Assembly: GCF_964199755.1 (NCBI RefSeq)
Contig: NC_133898.1
Location: 110,617,847-110,681,846, forward strand
From: Larus michahellis
Taxonomy: Eukaryota; Chordata; Aves; Charadriiformes; Laridae
Reading direction: 5' to 3'
DNA length: 64,000 nt
Shown here: piece after piece, positions 10,331 through 21,473 of the stretch
Position numbering within the stretch: position 1 is the first letter of the stretch
Layout of the letters: each line of letters starts with the position of its first letter
Notes under the pieces: model-generated
What the model was told of the DNA's origin: nothing
What the model saw: only the letters and a program-made list of their open reading frames with translations
Databases searched by the model: none
Translations under genes and position numbers: made by a program

Positions 10331-13300
10331 GCGTATGACTGAATAATGTAGAAAAAAAACAAAATTAAAAATAACTTGGTAAAGGTAGCTAAATGTCTTT
10401 GGAAAAGTCATTTGGTAGGAATACTTGGCACGTTTTTTCCAATATCTTAGAATACAAGTATGACCATAACCCTTAGAGCTTAAAAGCTAGAGAAAAAATT
10501 GATTTAAAAAAAAAAATATTTTGTGGTGCCAGAGCACATTGCAAATTTTTGCACTGTTGTAGAAAGATGAGCAAAAAAGGGATATTACAACTGCAATGAA
10601 CATTATCTTTTATTTCCTATTCTATTTTGCATGGGGACTATTAAATAGAGACTCTCCTAGCATTTTTCACACAATAAAAACAACAGTAAAATTCTTACTT
10701 TCTTCTAATTGTCCGCTTTAATTTTTACTTTTTTTTTTAACAAAGCATGTCTGTCTCAAATGAAGCTGCAGCCACTTCCTTTTGAAAATGAGCTGAGAAT
10801 GGATTGCAAAACGTATAATATAGCGTAGCATAGCATAAAGTATAGTACAGTATAGTAAAGTAATGCAGCTACTTGAACAATTCAAGAAATGTATTGCACC
10901 CTTGATTCTGCTCATGAATTACCCACAAATGAATCAACAAATCCATAAAAATCATGCCCATCAGTACTGAAATTATTCAACGCAGAACGCTATGGAATTT
11001 TTGGCAGAAGCAGGCCATGAATTATGTACTCATAAGTTTCTGTCTGATTGATTTATTTATCGGTGACCCAAACCACATAACATCGCCTCTGTTCATTGAT
11101 AATAACTTATCAGTGCTTCGACTTACAATCAAGTTTACTTTCTTTGTGAAACACATCTTCTTCCTTAATTAAATTAGTCTTGGCTACTTGTGTACATTCA
11201 TATGATCGGATAGATTTTGGTCAAATACCATTGTAACGTAAATAATGAATCTAAGCAAACAAACTATGTGATATGACAAATTAGGCTTATACGTTAGCTA
11301 CAAAACAGAATAAGCAGAAACCAGAGCGAAAGGGAAAGCTGAAAGAGCATGACACACTATCGCAGTGACACAGGTACTTCCCAAGAAGGAGAGATTTCTA
11401 TATCCTAATGCCTGTTCTCAGAACTGGTAATTATTTTGGTGCCAAGCAATTGTTGGCTAAAACTGAGTAGTGGCAGTGGTTTCCAGAACTCAGCTCTTCC
11501 CCCTCTCACAAGCTGAGCAGTTGTTTGTGCTTTCTTTGGCCACAAAATACTGTACTCCCTCTTGCATATTGGCATAGCTTCCACAGACGTCTTGGCACAC
11601 TGCTGCCTGTAGAGAACCAGCACACACAAAATACTACAGTTTGCAGAACATCAGCTCCTCCGTTTGGTAATACAAGGCAGATTTCAAGGACAGGCAAGTT
11701 AAAAAAAAAAAAAAGGTGCTTAAGAACTACTATTTTATCAGCAGCTTCAAGAAACAGTACTAAATCCTGCTTGGTTCCACAGTGTCGTTTAGCCACTTGC
11801 TATTTGCTTCTTTTGCTCAGCTGGTGATGAGTGCTGGAAGTCTGCATTGATGTTTTCAGTGTTACTGAAATTCTCTGATTTTGAAGTAAGAAGCCCAATA
11901 TCCCTCTATAAATACCTGCTGGGAATACATCTTTCATATGTCCAGTTGTTCAGGTACCCATTTTTGATCATCTTTCATAATAACCTGCTCAGGGAAGCAA
12001 TGGCAAATTGCTCTCTTGAACAGCCTGGGATGCTGAACTCCTCCTGACTGAGGCAGTCAATATTCATTCTTGCAATAGTGACAGCCAAAACAGTACCAGT
12101 TTGCCCCAGTCAATCCTTGACTTTGGCAGTGGGGTGCCCTGGTAAGGTGTACCTGTGCCTGCAAAAGGCGTCAGGAGCAGGGAGGGATGGTTCGGCAAAC
12201 TTCCTTACCATCTCTCCCACCCGCTGCTCAACCTGTCTGCCATAAAAGCATGAGATGCTGATTTCAGTCACCCTTTCTCAGTGAACAGCTGTTCAAGGAA
12301 AGTTTTTGTTTGTTGAAGTACAGCAGCCTCTTGCTTTCATTTGATGTTACGGATAATTTTACTGCCTCTTTCCATTTTGCTACTGTCGTATGTACAGTTA
12401 CAGTTTCTTACCCTACGCAATGAACTGAGGAAATTTCTGGGACAGCGAGTTACAGGGTATTCGATGCACATTACAGATTCGGGAGAGCAAAGAAATGTTT
12501 TTCTTTTGAAACAAAATAACACTCCTGTGAAATTTTAGTGATTTGTCATTGTATATTTTAAGCAGCCTCTGGCACATTACTGTCCTCTGATGGGCTGTCA
12601 AGATGCTTCTCCCTGTAATTTGCCCCTCACTCATGAACTTAATCCACAATAAAAGTGGCAGGCGGAGACCAGATTGAGAAAGGGGTCTAATGCTGATTGT
12701 CAGTGTACTTGTGTCTTCCTTACTCCTTCTCCTAAATTGGGGATGGCTAAATGGCAGCATCAAGACTGGCAGCAGTTTCCCTGGGACATGTGGCATTTTT
12801 ACCTTGCCTTACATGTGATTTCCAGGACAGAAACTTCTAACTTGCATTCCTTAGAAAAGTACGCTCTGCTTCCCCATAGCTTTGATCTCTTCCCACAACA
12901 CAAAATTAAATGAAGGAGCATTCATTTTGGTAGTAAAATATTAAGTATAATGAAGTTCACAAAGCAATTAAGTTTTACAAAAGGGCTTTTTTTCCTGATG
13001 AATACAGCAAATATTAATGTATAAAAACTAAAACTGGAACATCTGCAAATTCTGGTGTTTATATCAAGACAACAATTTGACTTCAATAGCTGTGTGAATG
13101 TTTTTGTACAGACAGAGAAATGTTTGTAATGTCTGCATAAGACATACCTACATTTCCTGGAAAATCTAATTATACTCTTTCATCCACTTCTCTTTACAAA
13201 GCCTTTAACCTTGACATCTATTTGGCTTAGTAAAATAAATTATTTATTGTTTTAGTGGTAATAGTCTTCTGTTTCCACTCTCTAAGCCAAGTGTCATCTC

Positions 13301-15027
13301 TGGGTGTGTATTTGTATGTACGGATGCAAGCTTATGTGTGAAAACAGAAGGAAATAAAGACAGTTCTGTAATACAATATCTTCCAAATTCAGCAGTTCAC
13401 ATCTATTTTCATGAATGCTGTTTTAGTAAAGTCTTTTGCACAATTTGCAGTTTTCCTATTGTCAGACGAGTCAGATCTTAATGAAACTTCTTGGGCATTA
13501 TCTAACGTAACACCCCAAAACTGCGAGTTTGACTTAAAATCACAGTGTATTATTGAAAACATTCAGCATTCTCTTGACTTATTGTCTCTTTGTATGATTA
13601 CTTTCTTTATATTTTGTAGATTTTTATGAAATCTCAAGGGCTAGAAATTTTCAAATAATTGCTTTATTCAAAATTATAGTATTTAATATAATTTGGAAAA
13701 ATATAAACTGTCATCACTAAAACAGCTACTTGACAGCTGGCTTCCATATAACAATGGCAAAAGCAAAACCTTTTGCAGGATTGGGGTTGCAGTGAAACTG
13801 AAAAATTGTGAACAGAAGAAAGGGGAAAACGCATAGAAGCCTTTCACTGGTAACAAACTGAATCAACTCCTAATAATCTCATAGGTTTCTTAAGGTGTTA
13901 AACCTGACTGTCCCTTGAAATAAAGAAATACGAGATGAGACTATCACAAATTGGCTTAGCTCAAATTATGTACAAAATAATTAATTTATTTTTTCCTAAT
14001 TCTCCCCAAATCAATACAGTAATACCATAGGAGAATATAATTTTGTGAAGTGTACTCATTATAACCAAAAAGAACTGAGCATTGATAGTTCCTTAGTTGT
14101 CTGATATTACCCAGTTTTCAGTGAATTCCAGAAATCATTTATGTACTTGTCAGTGTTAAGATACGCTTCTCAGGAAGTTATATATTGTGTGCAAGGCTTA
14201 TTACATCCAGTTGACAAAGATTTTTAAGTACAGCTTGTAGATAAATAGAAACATTCCAAAAATTAAGGGCTTTCTATTCTGCTTATCTCTGTAAGTAATT
14301 TCCCATATATATTCCCTGTATATTATCATACTGCTATGCCATTTATTTTGCATTTACACTAACTTGCATCTCCACTTTTTAATCTCCACTTATGCGCCGT
14401 ATTTATGAAAGGAAAGCATGAAGAACCATGAGAAGAAAAGCTGGATGTGATAACAAGTTTGTAATCACGGCAAAACGATCATCCATACTGGCAAATACCC
14501 ATCAGGACAGCTGCTGTTATTTGCTGGTTCCTGGTAACTCTTAGCCGTTGGAGCCTGGGCCAGTCCATCTCCAAACAGGTTGCAGCTCATCTCTGTGGCT
14601 TTACTTTCCCTGATTGTCTTTAACCTTAAGCAGAAAGACTCACACCTCTCGCAGTGCCAGCACACTCTGCATGCATAGAAGTTTATATGGTCATGTTAGG
14701 CTGGAGCCCAGAGTCATCTCCTCTAACATTTCACGCTGCCAGCATGTCGTCGCACACTTTTCTACAGGCATGGAGTAAAATAAATGGCTTTTTTATGCAC
14801 AAGATGGATTGGGGCAGATTGGCTTGAGTGCGAGCTCCACCTCTTTAGGAGAATGGCGCTGACTCCTTGCTGCACGGCAAACTCCAAGCCCCTGGGCATG
14901 GCAAAGAAAACAATTTGGGCACAAAAGGAGGGCCCCAAGCACAACTGAAACCCCATAACCCCACCGAGCAAACTGCCCTCTTGCCCACCTCTCCTTACCT
15001 TCTGTGGGGCGCTGGTATGTGCAAAGG
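10331..15027. other. AT-rich unique DNA without recognised gene
   Basis: No coding exon is recognised. Small features are a degenerate pentanucleotide tract (10813-10862), an A-run at 11701-11714, and a few open frames of up to about 127 codons (12413-12796 minus) that show no family resemblance. Confidence 0.5.
10813..10862 (+). repeat. Degenerate 5-bp-period tandem repeat
   Basis: Ten consecutive pentamers all end in TA: GTATA ATATA GCGTA GCATA, then GCATA AAGTA TAGTA CAGTA TAGTA AAGTA. The strict 5-bp phase with variable first three positions marks a decayed pentanucleotide microsatellite. Confidence 0.7.
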
Positions 15028-15330
15028 TCATAGAATCATAGAATTATCTAGGTTGGAAGGGACCTTTCAGATCATCTAGTCCAACCATCAAGTTAACCCT
15101 ACCAAAACCACGTTCCTTTAAACACCTCCTGGGATGGTGATTCCACCACTTCCCTAGGAAGCCTGTTCCAATGTTTGATAACCCTTTCGGTGCATAAATT
15201 TTTCCCAATGTCCAATCTAAACCTCCCCTTGTGCAACTTGAGGCTATTTCCTCTTATCCTATCACTTGTCACTTGGGAGAAGAGACTGACCCCCAACTCT
15301 CTACAACCTCCTTTCAGGTAGTTGTAAAGA
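15028..15330 (-). mobile_element. CR1 LINE 3' fragment
   Basis: The left end carries the CR1 tail (TCATAGAATCATAGAATTAT) followed by GGTTGGAAGGGACC and CATCTAGTCCAACCATCAA. This is a CR1 subfamily distinct from the copy at 4.9 kb. The minus strand encodes the end of the reverse-transcriptase ORF (landmarks [10 protein letters not shown] and [14 protein letters not shown], about 15100-15240). It is severely 5'-truncated near 15330, as is usual for CR1. Confidence 0.93.
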
Positions 15331-16127
15331 TGAATCAGTAGGCAGAGATGGCAAGCAACATTTGCTTGTGGTAAGATGTGGTTTTATGGAAAAGTCAGGT
15401 ATTTTTGGACAGGGAGACCTGGGGAGGGAGGAGTTCATACTAGGGTAAATCATAGCAGTGGCATGCAGTGTTTTGTATGGAGTTACCTCCAAATAGAAGA
15501 TAATGCACATTTCTTTCCTGCTTACTTCTTGTGATGCTTTTACAAAAGCTTTTGCAAAAAAAAAAAGTAAAATTAGGTAGAGAAAATCTTTTAACTACAG
15601 AAAAAGTCTGGCCAGCTACACTCACCCTTTTTCTTGTTATATATTTGTGTGTGATAGCTTCTCATCCTTGCATGACAAGGCAGAGGCTTCAAAAGGGAAC
15701 AGAGGTGTCTGTTCAAATTACACTTAGGTAAGAAAACAGAAAGGTATGTGCATGATCTTCTTAAATACACTGATGGGAAAAGCCAAGAGCTTTCCCCTCT
15801 CTCTCTGCAGAGAAGAAAAATATGTCTACTAATAGAATAGTATGCCAAGGACCAGGTTGCACCTCTTCTCCTTTAGAATCAGCCTCAGGATTGCCACCAC
15901 AAACCTACAAGAAGTTCCTCCAAAACTGATGGGCCAGGCCATGCTCCACAGTGAGGAACGTAGATGGAGGCCACAGATCAACCGAAGTGCAAAATCTGAT
16001 GGCAACGTTCAGGAGTGGGAGCTTTTCCCTGCCAAAAGACGGACAGCCCTGTGTTATCTAACGTCAAGGGTACCAGGAACACTCGAGGGCTGTCAAACTG
16101 CCCTTGGTTTTGATTCAGAGACCAAGG
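15331..16127. other. Unique DNA upstream of the CpG island
   Basis: Moderate GC content, no recognisable coding sequence. Overlapping open frames on both strands (61-96 codons) are short and dissimilar to known proteins. An A-run lies at about 15557-15567. Confidence 0.5.
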
Positions 16128-16341
16128 AGTGAGGGCCGTGCTGTGGCGGTGGCCAGTGACCCCGATGCCAGGCGGCCCACAGGCACGGCGGGAGCGGGTG
16201 GGGGGTCGGGCAGCACCCTCACCCCCCCACAGCCTCCCACATCGCCCACCGTCCCCTGGCAGAACTTCCCCCGCCCGACAGCCTTCCCCGGAGGAAGGGT
16301 GAGGGGAAGCCGGAGCCCAAAGCTGGGCCAAGGGTAGCCCT

Positions 16342-16371
16342 GCCGAGCCGAGCCGTGCCGTGCCGTGCCGT
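16342..16371 (+). repeat. (GCCGW)6 pentanucleotide repeat in the CpG island
   Basis: Two GCCGA units are followed by four GCCGT units, perfectly in phase. This is a short GC-rich microsatellite in the promoter region. Confidence 0.9.
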
Positions 16372-16938
16372 GGAGCAGCGCGGCCGCGCTCGTAGCAGCA
16401 CCCCAGAGCCCGGCTGTCGGGATGCGGCCGCAGAGGGGAGGGGAGCGAGAGCGGCGGCGCCTTCCCCCCGGAGAAGAGCGAAGTTAAATAGCCAGCGCGG
16501 CTCCCCCGCCTTCCCTCTCCCCTCCTGGCTCCCTCCACGTCCCACCCCCTGCCCCGCCCGGGCCGCGGGGCAGAGCGCGGTGCGGTGCGAGCCTTGTCCC
16601 GCGGAGCCGGGACGCCGGCGCTGCCGGTGAAAGGGGGCGGGCGTTTCGGGAGCCGGGGGGTGCCTTGAAGGCGCCGCGTCCCGCCGAGCCGCCCGTCTTG
16701 AGAGGACTTAAACGCCAGCTGCATGGGAGGAGATGAGCGTGGCGGGGAAACAGCCTCCTCCAGCACCGCTCGAACGACCCGGCAGCCTCCTCGTCCCTAC
16801 CTGGGCAAGTAGTCGCTTTTTCCCCTCAGACCGTCCCGGTACCTACTCTCGCAGCCAGGCGGGGAGGGTCCCGCCGGCGGCGCTGCCCGGAGGGCGGGAG
16901 GGAGGCGCCTGCGTGAGGGGAGCGGGGAGCGGGGCGGT

Positions 16939-17033
16939 GCAGGCCGGACCGCCGTAGCGGGCTGAGGAGGGGGGAGCGGCGGGACGGTCCCGCCGCTCCC
17001 CCCTCCTCAGCCCGCTACGGCGGTCCGGCCTGC
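16939..17033. repeat. Perfect 95-bp palindrome (47-bp arms, 1-bp centre)
   Basis: The arms 16939-16985 and 16987-17033 are exact reverse complements around the single base G16986; I checked every pair. The arms are GC-rich with CpG sites. Outside an unequal spacer (18 bp at 16921-16938 on the left, 3 bp at 17034-17036 on the right) the symmetry resumes for 9 bp (CGTGAGGGG at 16912-16920 against CCCCTCACG at 17037-17045). The arms could extrude a cruciform or fold as a very stable RNA hairpin. A fold-back assembly or sequencing artefact is a serious alternative because perfect palindromes with no spacer are usually unstable. Confidence 0.97.
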
Positions 17034-17090
17034 CAGCCCCTCACGACGCCGCGGGGTTCTCGGAGGGACGAGGCGGCAGCTGCCACCCCT

Positions 17091-17165
17091 CAGCCCGGCT
17101 CCCTCAGGCGCTTCGCGCCCTCCCTCAGCCCAGCTCCCTCAGGCGCTTCGCCCTCCCTCAGCCCG
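17091..17165 (+). repeat. 33-35-bp tandem duplication in the CpG island
   Basis: Units begin at 17091 and 17126 (CAGCCCGGCTCCCTCAGGCG and CAGCCCAGCTCCCTCAGGCG). They differ by one substitution and a 2-bp deletion of GC, and a third partial unit begins at 17159. Confidence 0.9.
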
Positions 17166-17176
17166 ACAGCGGCCGC

Positions 17177-17289
17177 GGGGGTGGGTGTGTGTGGGTGTGT
17201 GTGTGTGTGGGTGTGTGTGTGTGTGGGGGTGTGTGTGTGTGGGGGTGTGTGTGTGTGGGGGTGTGTGTGTGTGGGTGTGTGTGTGTGTG
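17177..17289 (+). repeat. GT-rich minisatellite with phased G-runs
   Basis: A tract of alternating GT is interrupted by G3-G5 runs. A 16-bp unit (GGGGG followed by GTGT...) repeats about three times between 17224 and 17271. Alternating GT favours Z-DNA, and four G-runs spaced by about 11 nt could in principle form a long-loop G-quadruplex on the plus strand. Confidence 0.93.
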
Positions 17290-17494
17290 AGAGGAACCGG
17301 GCGGGCACCGGCGGTCCGAGCGTGGTCGGGTGAGATTTGTGTGCCCCCTCCTCCCCCACCCTTTTGAGGGTTGTCGCCGCTGCCATCGCGGTGTTCAGCC
17401 CGCCGTGACAGGTTGCAGCGGTGAGGGTCGAGTTTCCCGGCGGCAGCCTGGGATCGCTCGGTTTGTCAGCCAGCTGCGAGCCTGTGACAGGGGG

Positions 17495-17525
17495 AAAAAA
17501 AAAAAAAAAATTAAAAAAAAAATTA
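17495..17525 (+). repeat. A-rich tract
   Basis: A run of about 17 A, then TT, then about 10 A, directly after a GGGGG run at the right edge of the CpG island. Probably a simple repeat; there is no preceding retrotransposed gene body that would make it a poly(A) tail. Confidence 0.85.
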
Positions 17526-18599
17526 GCTACTTCCACGTCTTTAGCACCTCACGCACTTTTTAAGAGAAGCCCGTGAGGGAGTTGGAAAATAACTTGCTAC
17601 TTCATGGCAGCGTATTTGGAAAATCATTTATGAATGATGCCCTCTGACGGCGGTTCTCAGCCGTCCCTGATTTATATAAAAGGTAGTAGGTGCGCCCTGT
17701 GTACCTTCTAAAGTCATCACAGACTCTCTGGTTTAACGTGCTGCTCTTCTTGGCATGTAAAGTTATTTCGCAGAAGTGCAGTCGCAGTGTTTTTTCAGTC
17801 ATCATCTAAAAAGTTAGTCATCGCGCTTACTGTAAAATAGTTTACCAGTGCTTAAATAAACAGCACTTTTTGCACTGTCCTTCAAGCTATTTCTGTGACC
17901 ACGACCTTGCAATTTCTAAAGGAAAACAGTGTTATCTTCCTCATATTTTATCCAGAGTGTTGTTTAGAAGGTGTCTCAGCTGCATGGAGTATGACTTAAA
18001 GACGTGTTCCCCTTCACAGGGAATTCATAACTGCTTTGAGCCTCTGTAATCATAAGACTGAGAGTAAATATTTAGAAGATGCAAGTATGGGACCAAAGGG
18101 TAGAGGCTGCCTGAAATCATAAGCATGTACGTCAACTGCATGGAAATCTGTGGAAACAAACTGTTGTCTTGTCGTAGCCAGCTTTTGCACTGTATATTTG
18201 CATCCCTCTTTCAACTGCGTGTGAAGAGATGCAAAGATTTAACCTTTGGGTTTTTTAGAATTTCTGTAATTCAAGAGGAAGTAATGGAATTAAACCTACT
18301 TTAGAATCCTCTGTGTTTTAAAGCTGTTCCACAGCTGTTAATTTTTAAGACCTGTTCCTGAACTGCAAAAATAATCTGTGCAGCAATTACCTAAAATGTT
18401 AACAGCTGAGTAGGTTGTATGGCAGTTCAGAATATTTCAGCGTTAAAGGTGAGGGATAATCACTATCATTAGTTGAAATTTATGACTGGTATTCTTGTAG
18501 CTGTGTTAGATGTATACGTTTAAGGCCAATAGGACATGCTGTTTCTGCTGATACTCATGGGACTTCTGCCTGGGGCGGAACTAGATGATGAATGAATGG
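17526..18599. other. Unique DNA between CpG island and gap
   Basis: GC content falls back to the AT-rich background. I found no coding exon or repeat family. Confidence 0.5.
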
Positions 18600-18799
18600 N
18601 NNNNNNNNNNNNNNNNNNNNNNNNNNNNNNNNNNNNNNNNNNNNNNNNNNNNNNNNNNNNNNNNNNNNNNNNNNNNNNNNNNNNNNNNNNNNNNNNNNNN
18701 NNNNNNNNNNNNNNNNNNNNNNNNNNNNNNNNNNNNNNNNNNNNNNNNNNNNNNNNNNNNNNNNNNNNNNNNNNNNNNNNNNNNNNNNNNNNNNNNNNN
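18600..18799. other. Assembly gap, exactly 200 N
   Basis: Two hundred N bases, probably a placeholder of fixed or estimated size. It sits about 1.1 kb from the CpG island and abuts a dinucleotide repeat block, so an exon or more repeat could be hidden. Frames spanning the N block are meaningless. Confidence 0.99.
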
Positions 18800-18824
18800 T
18801 TGTTTATGATTGAAAGAATGCCAA

Positions 18825-18890
18825 TGTGTGTGTGTGTATGTGTATATATATGTGTGTGTGTATCCTCTCTCTCTCTCTATATATATATAA
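18825..18890 (+). repeat. Compound (TG)n (TA)n (CT)n microsatellite
   Basis: Alternating TG with a short TATATA insert is followed by CTCTCT and then TATATATATA. It lies 26 bp to the right of the gap and probably contributed to it. Confidence 0.95.
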
Positions 18891-21473
18891 TCTCAAAAGC
18901 TGTATAGACTTTGAGTTCAACAGGGGACATCTTATGGCAGATACTTGTTTAGGTGAGTTCATAACCGCCTGGTTCCCCAGAGATGCCACATACTCAACCA
19001 CTGCAGAGAATTATGCTCAAAGCATCTTAAAAAATAAGGAATTCTTTTATAATTAACAGTGTGATAAGTGCTTGTCTTGCATCTTCTTGAGTTATTTAAC
19101 AGTATTGGAATCTAGGTCTGTTTACCTTGCTAAAAGAAAAATGTATATTTTAATAGCAGTGTATTGACTGTGTCTATGCACATTTTTCTCAGAAATAAGA
19201 CATAATAACATTAGTTACCACTTAGCTACTAAATATTGCATGCTGAGTCCAATTCATTGTTTGGGATTGTGGTACCTAGGCAGTCTTAATACTTAGAGGT
19301 ACATATATTGTTTTTTTTCCCCTTCAGAAGGATGACAATTAAATACTACTCCTTGGAAAGTAATTCAGCATACTTTTAGATTAAAGACAGCATGCTAGAT
19401 TTGAAATACAATACTAATGTCTTTTGTGTGCTTGCATTTTAACACTAACAAGCTCTTTTAAGAATGTTTCTTGCAATGTAAATGTAAATTTCTCAAAGTG
19501 CAGTTGTTTATATTCTGTTGTATAGAACCGAAGTTTCTATAGAACTGTGTCTCTAATGTTTTGCCAGTTTCTTCTTAGTGTAATTTCTGATACTTGTTTC
19601 ATTTGGGATCAGACACATGCTCTTAATGACCTGATCACAGAAAGCAGTGTATTCTTCCTCGATCTGTAGTGAACTTTTTGTTCTGATTCCTCATATAATT
19701 CTTCCCCTCTTTGTCCCTCAGAAATACTCAAGAGGTGAAATCCCTTAGGAATTGTTACTTACTATGTCAGAGTGCCTGTGCCATGATTTTATGCGGATTT
19801 TATGGTCTCATTGATCTAGTATGCATCAGATACTGTGGTTTCCATTGTGTTGCTAAAGCATGAAAGGGAATGATAGCCTTACAGTCACTTGTACTGTTGA
19901 TATGCCAGGATTTTAAATGAACAAATAAAAGTGGATAGCTCATTGCTAGGTACAAATAAACATTGTCACTAGGTTGTTTTTTTTTTTAGAATAAGGACTA
20001 TTCTCTTAAACTTCTGTTGTGCATGTCATATGTAGTAGACCCAGTTTTCGAATAGCTTTTCTGTGTCTGTATATGGAATTTGTCAGTAGAATTTTTTTAT
20101 TCAGAAGGAACCCAAAGGAAAAAGATGATGTGGACCTTTTTTTTTGATAGCGCTCTTTTCTGGAGTTACACAAATTGTGCACTTAATGAGAAGAGGAAAT
20201 GCAGCACATGCTGATTTTTCTGTTCCTTTCCTCCTCTTTTTTTCATTATATCTATGTAATTTAGATGCTTGGATAGAGATGCTAATATAAATATTTAATT
20301 TATTTTTTTTTTGGAAAGCAAGTCCTGGGGCATTGTTGTTTTTTCAAAATTTGACACCCACCAATACAGAAGCTTCCTGAAAGTGAACACTAGGTGTCAT
20401 GTTACCACAAACATCCGTGTCTCCCCTCTTCCCTGTCTACCTTTTCAGGGTAAACATTTAATCTTGCCATTTTCCTAAAATAGATGACCACCATCGATAT
20501 TCCACACCAGTATTTTGTTAGGGTTAGACTGCATTCAGTCACACTACTTGTGGCTGTAAGAAGCTTCAACTTTCTGATGTGTTTTATTAAAAGTTCTATC
20601 AGCACTAAGGTGGCATGGATTTCAAGATTATTTCCAACATCTGTCTATGCCACAATACAAATCAATAGGATATACTTATTAACTGAAACTTTGCCTCCCA
20701 CACACTCATTTTCTATTAAAATTCCTTGCTGGGCAAAAGCTGATCTCAGAAACTTTTGTTGTGAAGTGAACAGAATTTGTTTCCTGATTTGGGGAGGGAA
20801 AGCACAAGAAAAAAGATGGCGGAGCTTCATGATTGGGAGGGGGTGTCCATGTATTCCATTGTATGAAGCCTGATAATTACCTTCCAGTGCAAATATTGCT
20901 GACTTCCCGCTAATTTGGGAAGATTTTTTTTTCCCCCTAAAAATCTGTGAAATAAATAGTTTTGAGATCCTGTTAAAGAAATTCACCAAGCGCTTCCTAA
21001 ATATCAGAGTATGTGAATGTTACACATTTCTTCACTTGGCTTCCCTACTGTCACAAACCGAATCTGAATCCTGCTTCTACCCATATATATCTCCATGAAA
21101 ACAGTTATCAAACTGGTAAAAATATATTTAAGCTTATGGCTTTAACATCTTAATGGAAATAAGACTTGTGCCCACCTACTGTTCTGAAAAACAGCGTCTG
21201 ATCTCAGAAAAACAACAGCGTTAGTATTCTTTTTACACCTCATATCTGTGTTTCATATTGTAAGCATTTTTTTTTTCTGATGTTTTAAACATTCCATGAT
21301 ATGAATATAAATAGAATCACTTTCACTTGGGAGTGCAGAGACTGCCGAGAATAGAAATGGTAGCGGAGCTCAGCAGAAGGAACAGGGCATGACCGTGTTC
21401 CTACAACACTGACACCTAATATTGCTTGTCAGTGGCATCACGATAATAGAGACAGCAAACACAAATCAGACTC
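18891..21473. other. AT-rich unique DNA without recognised gene
   Basis: Contains T-runs (about 19978-19988 and 20304-20311). The longest open frame, 129 codons at 20484-20873 plus, has no recognisable domain and overlaps an equally nondescript minus frame. No RNA gene is evident. Confidence 0.5.

Larger units (their letters stand above)
16128..17480. promoter_or_regulatory. CpG island, probable promoter and first-exon region
   Basis: About 1.35 kb in which CpG is abundant and GC content is far above both flanks, the standard signature of an unmethylated vertebrate promoter. GC-box-like words occur at 16267-16276 (TCCCCCGCCC), 16552-16560 (CCCCGCCCG) and 16633-16643 (GGGGGCGGGCG). No clear TATA box is seen. 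Candidate splice donors exist on both strands: plus at 17330 (TCGG then GTGAGA) and minus at 16800 (CCAG then GTAGGG), so direction is unresolved. Open frames inside the island (for example 15978-16766 minus, 262 codons) are long because stop codons are rare in GC-rich DNA, and their proline/arginine/glycine-rich products look non-coding. The partner gene's coding exons are not in the window as far as I can see. Confidence 0.85.

Noticed and set aside
15978..16766. 262-codon minus open frame in the CpG island
   Set aside because: Stop codons are rare in GC-rich DNA. The product is low-complexity proline/arginine/glycine-rich with no known domain, and overlapping frames are open on the other strand.
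17495..17525. A-rich tract as the tail of a processed pseudogene
   Set aside because: Nothing upstream resembles a retrotransposed mRNA; it follows a GC-rich promoter-type sequence directly.
17090..17536. 148-codon minus open frame with a histidine/threonine/proline run
   Set aside because: The run is the translated GT/G minisatellite and tandem duplication.
18585..18907. Open frames crossing the N block
   Set aside because: They exist only because N bases contain no stop codons.
20484..20873. 129-codon plus frame
   Set aside because: No domain, splice context or biased codon use seen. A frame of this length can arise by chance in 64 kb read in six frames.
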